NCBI GenBank assembly: GCA_015711695.1
Contig: JACVIW010000113.1
Span: 1 to 7,487 of the forward strand
DNA length: 7,487 bases
Reading direction: 5' to 3'
Source of the DNA: Candidatus Geohydrothermomicrobium daggyaiense
Lineage (GTDB): Bacteria > Actinomycetota > Geothermincolia > Fen-727 > JACVIW01
The notes beneath the pieces are model-generated. The model was not told where the DNA came from. It worked only from the letters and a program-made list of their open reading frames with translations, and searched no databases. A program made the translations under genes and the position numbers. Each line of letters opens with the position of its first letter. Positions within the stretch are counted from its first letter, which is position 1. Below, in pieces: positions 1 to 5,666 of this stretch.

Positions 1-57
1 TCTTACGGTATTGCAGAACTTGTGAGAACTGGAACGGTTGCTCTTTCAAGAGGATAG
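1..57 (+). CDS. ilvN: Acetolactate synthase small (regulatory) subunit, 3' end only
   Basis: Partial gene entering from the left edge. The frame starting at base 1 reads SYGIAELVRTGTVALSRG and then TAG at 55-57. An aromatic-G-I-x-E-(L/I)-V-R-T-G-x-x-A-L-x-R-G ending is the conserved C-terminus of the acetolactate synthase regulatory subunit. That subunit binds the catalytic IlvB subunit and mediates feedback inhibition by branched-chain amino acids. Only 18 residues are visible, so the N-terminal ACT domain cannot be assessed. The position directly upstream of ilvC, 72 nt away, is the classic ilvBNC order and supports the call. The gene could also be named ilvH; the two names are used for the same family. 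Confidence 0.85.
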   Translation, partial: SYGIAELVRTGTVALSRG

Positions 58-129
58 GCGTTATTTCAGTGGATTTTCGCTTTTATAGTTTTATGCCGGG
101 GATACGCAAAGGTTGTTACGGGAGGAGAA

Positions 130-1116
130 ATGGCAAAAATTTATTATGAAGAAGATGTTAATCCGGACGCTTTGAAGGGTGAGAAAATAGCGATAATTGG
201 TTACGGAAATCAGGGGCATGCCCATGCGCAAAACCTTAAAGACAGCGGACTTGAGGTCATTGTAGGATTAAGGTCTGGCAGCCCAGCAATCGAAAGAGCG
301 CGCTTGGATGGTCTTGCCGTTACTACGGTTGAAGAGGCATGCGGCGAGGCTGACATGATCATGCTGCTTATCCCAGATGATCGTCAGCCTGCCGTTTATG
401 AGAAGTGTATCAAGCCCGGGTTAACGGAAGGCAAAGCGCTTCTTTTCGCTCATGGTTTCAACATCCATTTTAACCAGATTGTCCCGCCCGAAAATGTGGA
501 CGTGATGATGGTTGCTCCGAAGGGTCCGGGTGTGTTGGTCAGAGAAGCTTATTTAGAGGGAAAAGGAGTCCCGGCGCTGGTCGCTGTACAGCAAGATTAC
601 ACAGGCAGGGCCCTGGAAAGAGCGCTTGCTTATGCCCGGGGTTTGGGTGCGACGCGAGCGGGTGTTATCGAGACGACCTTTAAGGAGGAAACTGAGACTG
701 ACCTGTTTGGTGAACAGGTTGTCCTGTGCGGAGGCACTACGGAACTGATAAAAGCCGCTTTCGAGACGCTTGTCGATGCGGGATATCAACCGGAAGTTGC
801 GTATTTTGAATGTCTTCATGAGCTCAAACTAATCGTGGATCTCATTCAGGCTCGAGGAATTAGCGGCATGAGGGCGAGGATAAGTGACACCGCCGAGTAC
901 GGGGACATGACAAGAGGAAAAAGAGTCATATCATCCTCGACAAGAGAGGAAATGAAACGAATCCTTGAAGAGATTCAGAATGGCGTTTTCGCCACTGAAT
1001 GGATACTTGAAAACAGGGCAAACAGAGCCTCTTTTGAAGCAATGAGAAAAAAGGAAGCAAACCATCCGATAGAGGAAGTGGGAAAGCGTCTCAGGTCAAT
1101 GATGAAATGGCTTTAA
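130..1116 (+). CDS. ilvC: Ketol-acid reductoisomerase, class I (short form)
   Basis: Converts 2-acetolactate or 2-aceto-2-hydroxybutyrate to the dihydroxy-acid by Mg-dependent alkyl migration followed by NAD(P)H reduction; cytosolic, second common step of valine/isoleucine (and leucine) synthesis. At 328 aa it matches the short class I form, with one knotted C-terminal domain. Visible features: Rossmann motif GYGNQG at residues 24-29; AHGFNIH with H108; PKGPG with K131; metal ligands D191 and E195 in DLFGEQ; E227 and E231 in ECLHEL; S252 in ISDTAEYGD. All expected catalytic residues are present, so the enzyme should be active. The cofactor loop after strand 2 (LRSGSPAIERA, 47-57) keeps R48 and S51 but has Ala at 53, where class I enzymes usually have a second Ser, and Ile at 54 in place of the usual Trp. 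The ATG at 130 is preceded by GGAGG at 121-125 and the protein begins as the family normally does. Confidence 0.97.
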   Translation: MAKIYYEEDVNPDALKGEKIAIIGYGNQGHAHAQNLKDSGLEVIVGLRSGSPAIERARLDGLAVTTVEEACGEADMIMLLIPDDRQPAVYEKCIKPGLTEGKALLFAHGFNIHFNQIVPPENVDVMMVAPKGPGVLVREAYLEGKGVPALVAVQQDYTGRALERALAYARGLGATRAGVIETTFKEETETDLFGEQVVLCGGTTELIKAAFETLVDAGYQPEVAYFECLHELKLIVDLIQARGISGMRARISDTAEYGDMTRGKRVISSSTREEMKRILEEIQNGVFATEWILENRANRASFEAMRKKEANHPIEEVGKRLRSMMKWL

Positions 1117-1147
1117 AAAAATTTTAGAATTTTATTTGGCTAGAGTG

Positions 1148-1153
1148 TATAAT
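1148..1153 (+). promoter_or_regulatory. Possible sigma-70-type -10 box of an internal promoter
   Basis: An exact TATAAT lies in the 98-nt gap between ilvC and the aminotransferase gene, which is locally A/T-rich. With a 17-nt spacer the -35 position would be TAGAAT at 1125-1130, matching only three of six consensus bases, and there is no TG extension. Transcription would start near 1160, giving a leader of about 55 nt before the TTG at 1215. If real, it would let the serine genes, and perhaps leuACDB, be transcribed apart from ilvBNC. An A/T-rich gap can produce this hexamer by chance. Confidence 0.4.
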
Positions 1154-1200
1154 TTCTTAACCGTTATCGTCGTTCTTATCTCTGTTTAAACTAAGCAATC

Positions 1201-1207
1201 AAGGAGG
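1201..1207 (+). promoter_or_regulatory. Shine-Dalgarno that fixes the aminotransferase start
   Basis: AAGGAGG is a full-length match to the 16S anti-Shine-Dalgarno. It sits 7 nt before the TTG at 1215, an ideal distance, but only 1 nt before the in-frame TTG at 1209. The downstream TTG is therefore the likely start. Confidence 0.85.
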
Positions 1208-1214
1208 TTTGGAA

Positions 1215-2360
1215 TTGAAGAAGGACTATATCTTCACACCGGGACCTACGCCCGTTCCCCACAGTGTCAGTGTGGCGCAGTCGAAAATGATTCACCATCG
1301 TTCGGCGGATTTTGGAGAACTTTTCTCCAGGGTTCTGGACGGACTTAAATATGCATTTCAGACTCAGAACGACATTGTCGTTTTCGCCTCGAGCGGAACG
1401 GGCGGGCTCGAAGCTGCGGTAGCGAATTGTTTTTCTCCTGGAGATAAAGTGGCTGTCTTCAATGGAGGTAAGTTCGGCGAAAGATTTGTTGAGATAGCAA
1501 GTTTTTTTGGTCTTGATGTAATCCAGGTAGCGTACAATTGGGGTGAGTCCGCAAATCCTTCGGATTGCGAAAGAGTTTTAAGTGAAAATCCTGACATCAA
1601 GGGTGTTATGCTCACCCATAGTGAGACATCAACCGGTGTTGTCAATGACGTTGAAGCGTTCGGTAGGATAGTCAGGCAGACGCCCGCACTCTTCGTGGTT
1701 GACACGATAAGCGGTCTTTGCGCCGCCCCTTTCAAAACCGATGAATGGGGTGTGGATATTGCTGTGGGTGGCTCTCAGAAAGGGCTTATGACTCCGCCAG
1801 GGCTGGCGTTTGTCGCAGTTAGCGAAAAAGCCTGGAAAGCTGTCGAAACCGCGAGATTGCCCAGGTATTATTTTTGCTTCAAGGCGGCAAGGAAATCTTT
1901 TTCAAAAACGCCTCCCCAGACACCCTACACCCCGGCGATCACGCTGTTGCAGGCGCTGGATGTGGCTTTAAAAATGATCAAGGATGAGGGACTTGAAAAT
2001 GTTTGGGCAAGGCACGAACTTTTCGCGAGAGCAACAAGAGCTGGCGTAAAAGCGCTTGGGCTTGAATTGTTTGCGAAAGATTCATCAAGGGCATCGGTTG
2101 TTACTTCAGTGATTTCGCCGGACGGGATAAACAGTGGTGATCTTGTGAGGCTTCTCAGAAGTAAATATGGCATATTTATAGCTGGTGGGCAAAGCAAACT
2201 GAAAGGAAAGATATTCAGGCTCGGACACGTTGGATATTTTGACAGATACGACATTATTGTCCAGCTTGCTGCAGTGGAGTTTGGCTTGAAGGAACTCGGG
2301 TTTCCCGTCGAGCTGGGAACGGGGGTTTCCTCGGCAATGAAAATTCTTTATGAGGAATAA
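1215..2360 (+). CDS. Class V aminotransferase, serine-pyruvate / alanine-glyoxylate type; probable phosphoserine aminotransferase role
   Basis: PLP enzyme of 381 aa, fold type I, cytosolic. Seen: TPGPTPVP at residues 8-15, the usual N-terminal substrate loop; ASSGTGGLEAA at 58-68, binding the PLP phosphate; VVDTISG at 161-167 with D163 for the pyridine nitrogen; GGSQKGL at 185-191 with K189 as the Schiff-base lysine; FRLGHVG at 334-340 with R335 for the substrate carboxylate. These mark the serine-pyruvate / alanine-glyoxylate branch, sometimes mislabelled as a soluble hydrogenase 42-kDa subunit. It is not SerC-like in these motifs. The next gene is serA, and no serC is visible, so I infer that it transaminates 3-phosphohydroxypyruvate to phosphoserine. 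Serine-glyoxylate or alanine-glyoxylate transamination, making glycine, is the main alternative; sequence alone does not decide. The start is TTG at 1215, chosen from the AAGGAGG 7 nt upstream; TTG at 1209 is too close to that site. Confidence 0.9.
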   Translation: MKKDYIFTPGPTPVPHSVSVAQSKMIHHRSADFGELFSRVLDGLKYAFQTQNDIVVFASSGTGGLEAAVANCFSPGDKVAVFNGGKFGERFVEIASFFGLDVIQVAYNWGESANPSDCERVLSENPDIKGVMLTHSETSTGVVNDVEAFGRIVRQTPALFVVDTISGLCAAPFKTDEWGVDIAVGGSQKGLMTPPGLAFVAVSEKAWKAVETARLPRYYFCFKAARKSFSKTPPQTPYTPAITLLQALDVALKMIKDEGLENVWARHELFARATRAGVKALGLELFAKDSSRASVVTSVISPDGINSGDLVRLLRSKYGIFIAGGQSKLKGKIFRLGHVGYFDRYDIIVQLAAVEFGLKELGFPVELGTGVSSAMKILYEE

Positions 2361-2370
2361 AAAAGATTCC

Positions 2371-2393
2371 ATTGATTTAGAATCAATATTTTT
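2371..2393 (+). terminator. Weak terminator-like or processing hairpin after the aminotransferase gene
   Basis: A perfect 7-bp inverted repeat, ATTGATT (2371-2377) and AATCAAT (2381-2387), encloses a TAG loop and is followed by A and five T (2389-2393). It begins 10 nt after the aminotransferase stop. The stem has only one G-C pair, so as an intrinsic terminator it would be weak; partial attenuation, 3'-end trimming or chance are all possible. An overlapping alternative pairing is GATTC (2365-2369) with GAATC (2380-2384), which cannot form at the same time. Confidence 0.35.
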
Positions 2394-2460
2394 GTGAAAA
2401 CGGTTTGCTTTTTGTTTTTAGTGTTTAGCCGAGAGTTTTAATGAGGGATTCCGGAGTGTG

Positions 2461-2466
2461 AGAGGT
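2461..2466 (+). promoter_or_regulatory. Shine-Dalgarno favouring the serA ATG at 2473
   Basis: AGAGGT lies 6 nt before the ATG at 2473. An upstream in-frame GTG at 2458 has only GAGGGA at 2443-2448 in front of it. Since the dehydrogenase family starts close to the MRVLVAE strand, the shorter ATG start is preferred. Confidence 0.6.
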
Positions 2467-2472
2467 ATCGTC

Positions 2473-4068
2473 ATGAATGCTTTTGAGAAGATGAGAGTTC
2501 TTGTTGCGGAAAAGCTTGCGCCTGAAGGAGTGGAGAAACTCAAAGCGCACTTTGAAGTTGACGCGTATGATCGAATCGATAGAAACGAGCTCCTTGAACG
2601 CATTGGAGAATATGATGCGCTCATAGTCAGAAGCGGCACAAAAGTGGATGAGGAGGTAATCAGCAAGGCGGCCAGGCTGAAAATGATTGGAAGGGCTGGC
2701 ATAGGTGTGGATAATATCGATGTCGAGGCAGCAACAAAAAAGGGAATTCTTGTGGCAAACGCTCCCGAAAGCAATATCGTATCCGCTGCCGAACACACGA
2801 TAGCGGTCATGCTTGCACTTGCCAGAAACATCCCTGCGGCTTGCGCGTCACTGTCAAGGGGTGAATGGGAACGCTCCAAATACCAGGGCGTCGAACTCAA
2901 CGGAAAAACTCTTGGAATTATAGGGCTCGGACGCATAGGTACTCTGGTGGCTGAGCGCGCTTCTGCTTTCGGGATGAAGGTGATAGCCTATGATCCTTTT
3001 GTTGCTACAGCCAAAGCGAAGCGGCTTGGTGTGGAACTGAAGTCGAGTATCGATGAACTGCTGTCCGAAAGTGATTTCATTACATTACATGTTCCGAAAT
3101 CCGAAGAGACTCATCACATGATAGGAAAAGAACAATTTGAAAAGATGAAGAGGGGCGTAAGGATAATAAACGTTGCCCGGGGTGGCGTCATAGATGAAAA
3201 AGCCCTTCTTCAGGCTATAGAAAATGGGATCGTAGCAGGCGCGGCACTGGATGTCTTCGAATGTGAACCTCCAGGGGAAAGCCCTCTCTGTCAGATGCCA
3301 CAGGTGGTGGCGACACCCCACCTGGGGGCGAGCACAAGGGAGGCTCAATATAAAGCGGGCATAGCCATAGCGGAGCAGGTTATCGCGGGCTTGAAGGGCG
3401 AGTTCGTCAGTGGCGCGGTCAATATAACTATGCCACACCGCGAGATTGTTGAGGCCCTTCAACCCTTTCTTCCACTTGCCGAAAAACTGGGCAAGCTCCT
3501 TAATCGCCTGGTTGAAGGCGCGGTAGATGAGATAGAACTTGAGTTCATGGGTGAAATAAGCAAAAGCGATACATCCCTTTTAACTGTGGCTTTCATTAAA
3601 GGTTTCCTCGAGGCTATTTCTACAGAACCCGTAACGTACGTGAATGCGAGAGTCATAGCCGAGGAGCGCGGGATAAACATAAAAGAAAGCAAAAGCAAGC
3701 AATCCAGAGATTTTTTGAATATCATCAGGGCTACTGCTTCAGATGAAACGAGGCGAATTTCCGCCGGGGCAACACTTCTGGGTAAAAATCAGGAGTTGTT
3801 TGTGGACGTTCTCGATTATGAGATTGAGATTTCTCCCTCAAGATATATGTGTTTCGTTGTCTATGATGATAAACCGGGCATGATAGGTAAAGTTGGAACG
3901 ATACTTGGTGAAAACAACATAAACATCGAAAGTCTTCAGGTGGGAAGAGCCAAGATAACCGGTAATGCAGCTATGGGACTTTCTCTTGACAAGCCAATTC
4001 CAGTCGAGATCATAAATAAGCTCGGCAGTGAGGAAGGCATAAGGGATGTAAAAATGATAGCACTTTAA
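2473..4068 (+). CDS. serA: D-3-phosphoglycerate dehydrogenase, long type with ASB and ACT domains
   Basis: Oxidises 3-phosphoglycerate to 3-phosphohydroxypyruvate with NAD, the committed step of serine synthesis; cytosolic. At 531 aa it has the full three-part (type 1) layout. The substrate/nucleotide-binding part covers about 7-318, with IVRSGT at 51-56, Rossmann GLGRIG at 151-156, D174 at the end of the next strand (NAD ribose) and the catalytic set R236 (NVARGG), E265 (ECEPP) and H283 (TPHLG). An allosteric substrate-binding (ASB) domain follows at about 320-450, then a C-terminal ACT domain at about 458-531. In the ACT domain Y464, D466 and N484 align with the serine-binding Tyr-Asp-Asn of the Mycobacterium tuberculosis enzyme (Y461, D463, N481), so serine inhibition is likely retained. 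ATG 2473 is preferred over GTG 2458 because of AGAGGT at 2461-2466 and the usual family start; ATG 2491 is less likely because no ribosome site sits at a workable distance. leuA follows after 21 nt, so the two are probably co-transcribed. Confidence 0.96.
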   Translation: MNAFEKMRVLVAEKLAPEGVEKLKAHFEVDAYDRIDRNELLERIGEYDALIVRSGTKVDEEVISKAARLKMIGRAGIGVDNIDVEAATKKGILVANAPESNIVSAAEHTIAVMLALARNIPAACASLSRGEWERSKYQGVELNGKTLGIIGLGRIGTLVAERASAFGMKVIAYDPFVATAKAKRLGVELKSSIDELLSESDFITLHVPKSEETHHMIGKEQFEKMKRGVRIINVARGGVIDEKALLQAIENGIVAGAALDVFECEPPGESPLCQMPQVVATPHLGASTREAQYKAGIAIAEQVIAGLKGEFVSGAVNITMPHREIVEALQPFLPLAEKLGKLLNRLVEGAVDEIELEFMGEISKSDTSLLTVAFIKGFLEAISTEPVTYVNARVIAEERGINIKESKSKQSRDFLNIIRATASDETRRISAGATLLGKNQELFVDVLDYEIEISPSRYMCFVVYDDKPGMIGKVGTILGENNINIESLQVGRAKITGNAAMGLSLDKPIPVEIINKLGSEEGIRDVKMIAL

Positions 4069-4089
4069 AGGTCATGAGGTGAGAAGTTT

Positions 4090-5595
4090 TTGGGCAATAG
4101 GGTCTATATTTTCGACACAACACTTCGGGATGGGGAACAATCTCCCGGAATAAGCCTTGGGACAAGAGAGAAACTGGAAATAGCCGAACAATTGCAGAAA
4201 CTAAAGGTCGACGTAATTGAGGCGGGCTTCCCGGCGACCAGCAAGGGCGATTTTGACGCTGTTTGCCAGATAGCTAAAAAAATACGTGAACCTGTTATCT
4301 GCGCTCTCGCTAGGGCGTTGCCGGATGATATAAACACGGCATGGGAGGCGATAAAGGAAGCGGAGAATCCCAGGATTCACACGTTTATAAGCACTTCCGA
4401 TATTCACCTTGCCTATCAACTTAAAAAATCGCGCCAGGAGGTAAAACAGCTTGCTGTTGATGCTGTCAGGCTGGCAAAAAGGCACACGAGCGACGTTGAA
4501 TTCTCTCCTATGGATGCAACAAGGAGCGATGTTGATTATCTTTGTGAGGTCCTTGAGGCGGTCATCAGGGAAGGGGCGACCGTAGTCAATATACCTGATA
4601 CCGTTGGATACGCTATCCCCGAAGAGTTTGGAGATCTCATCAGAACGCTAATGGAAAAAGTACCTGGCATTGAGAATGTGCTTGTGAGCGTGCACTGCCA
4701 TAACGATCTCGGTCTTGCCGTTGCCAATTCAATTGCTGCTCTTAAGTCTGGAGCAAGGCAGGTTGAATGTGCGATAAACGGTTTGGGCGAGCGCGCAGGC
4801 AATGCCAGTTCAGAAGAGATAATAATGGCACTTAAGGTAAGAAAGGACCTCTTGGGTTTCGAAACCGGAATAAAGACTGAGGAGATAAGCAGGACAAGCA
4901 GGCTTGTTAGTTTGCTGACCGGTTACCCTGTGCAGCCAAACAAAGCGATTGTGGGAAGAAATGCTTTCGCTCACGAGTCGGGGATTCATCAGGATGGGGT
5001 TCTTAAAGCCCGCTCCACTTACGAGATAATGGACGCTTCTAGCGTTGGGCTTGTTGAAAGCGATATCGTCCTGGGTAAGCACTCCGGCAGGCATGCCTTG
5101 AAAGAGCAACTGGAAAGGCTCGGGTATTATCTCAAGGATGATGAACTTGATCAGGCATTCTCTAGATTTAAGGAACTCGCTGACAAGAAGGGCTCGCTTT
5201 CCGGGAAGGATATTGAGGCTATAGCGCTGGAATTTATAAGGACGCAGGGTCAGGAGTGGAAACTAACGGGTTATGAGGTACATTCAGGCGGTAAGGAAGC
5301 GCCCCCGAGCGCGACAATAACGCTTGAGAGAGATGGAGAGAGAAGAACCGAAAGGGCAATAGGAGATGGGATGGTGGATGCCGCCTGTAAAGCGATACGC
5401 GCCGCGCTTGGTGTTGACGCCAAGCTCATCAGTTTTACAGTCGAAGCTATCACCGGCGGGCTGGATGCTTTAGGGGATGTTACAATCCAGCTTGAAGTTG
5501 GCGGAAAAAGGGTGGTGGGAAGGGGTGTTTCCACTGATATTGTCGAAGCGAGCGCGCGCGCTTATTTGAACGCCATAAACAAAGTTTTGCGCTGA
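4090..5595 (+). CDS. leuA: 2-isopropylmalate synthase
   Basis: Condenses 2-oxoisovalerate with acetyl-CoA to 2-isopropylmalate, the first committed step of leucine synthesis; cytosolic. The length of 501 aa fits bacterial LeuA with its regulatory domain. Seen: DTTLRDGEQSPG at residues 9-20, with R13 and metal ligand D14; HCHNDLG at 202-208, with metal-binding H202 and H204; GLGERAGNAS at 231-240, with N238; GRNAFAHESGIHQDG at 289-303 in the linker subdomain. The C-terminal leucine-binding (LeuA dimer) domain spans about 385-501, including DALGDVTIQLEV at 459-470 and a conserved STDIVEASARAYLNAIN tail, so leucine feedback inhibition is expected. The common GDGPVDAA motif reads GDGMVDAA here (425-432). 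The start is TTG at 4090, with GAGGTG at 4076-4081 lying 8 nt upstream; this puts the first residues directly before the FDTTLRDG strand, as usual. Homocitrate or citramalate synthase are relatives, but leuC, leuD and leuB downstream make LeuA much the best call. Confidence 0.96.
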   Translation: MGNRVYIFDTTLRDGEQSPGISLGTREKLEIAEQLQKLKVDVIEAGFPATSKGDFDAVCQIAKKIREPVICALARALPDDINTAWEAIKEAENPRIHTFISTSDIHLAYQLKKSRQEVKQLAVDAVRLAKRHTSDVEFSPMDATRSDVDYLCEVLEAVIREGATVVNIPDTVGYAIPEEFGDLIRTLMEKVPGIENVLVSVHCHNDLGLAVANSIAALKSGARQVECAINGLGERAGNASSEEIIMALKVRKDLLGFETGIKTEEISRTSRLVSLLTGYPVQPNKAIVGRNAFAHESGIHQDGVLKARSTYEIMDASSVGLVESDIVLGKHSGRHALKEQLERLGYYLKDDELDQAFSRFKELADKKGSLSGKDIEAIALEFIRTQGQEWKLTGYEVHSGGKEAPPSATITLERDGERRTERAIGDGMVDAACKAIRAALGVDAKLISFTVEAITGGLDALGDVTIQLEVGGKRVVGRGVSTDIVEASARAYLNAINKVLR

Positions 5596-5654
5596 CTCCC
5601 GAAAAGAGCCTGAGTTCATATTCACCGTTTTGTTTACCGCTATTATTGCTTTTA

Positions 5655-5664
5655 AAGGGGGAGG
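5655..5664 (+). promoter_or_regulatory. Ribosome binding site that sets the leuC start
   Basis: AAGGGGGAGG lies just before the TTG at 5667. Read as AAGGGGG (5655-5661, with one G-U pair to the anti-Shine-Dalgarno) the spacing is 5 nt; read as GGAGG (5660-5664) it is 2 nt. It lies inside the longer reading frame that begins at TTG 5646, so that upstream start can be dismissed. Confidence 0.7.
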
Positions 5665-5666
5665 TT

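Noticed and set aside
84..89. TATAGT as a promoter -10 for ilvC
   Set aside because: At 17-nt spacing the -35 position reads TTATTT, too far from consensus, and ilvC normally follows ilvN in the same transcript.
1118..1133. AAAATT/AATTTT inverted repeat after ilvC as a terminator
   Set aside because: The 6-bp stem is entirely A/T and lacks a following T run of useful length, so it would not be stable.
2441..2461. Six-codon mini-frame (MRDSGV) just before serA, as a possible leader peptide
   Set aside because: It has no ribosome site at a suitable distance and no run of regulatory codons; one Ser codon is not evidence of attenuation.
2418..2936. 172-aa open frame on the minus strand opposite serA
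   Set aside because: It lies antisense to conserved serA sequence, is Ser/Ala/Pro-rich as expected of a shadow frame, and shows no recognisable domain.
5551..5562. 12-bp alternating G/C palindrome (AGCGCGCGCGCT)
   Set aside because: It is inside leuA and encodes the conserved Ala-Ser-Ala-Arg-Ala stretch of the C-terminal domain, so coding explains it.
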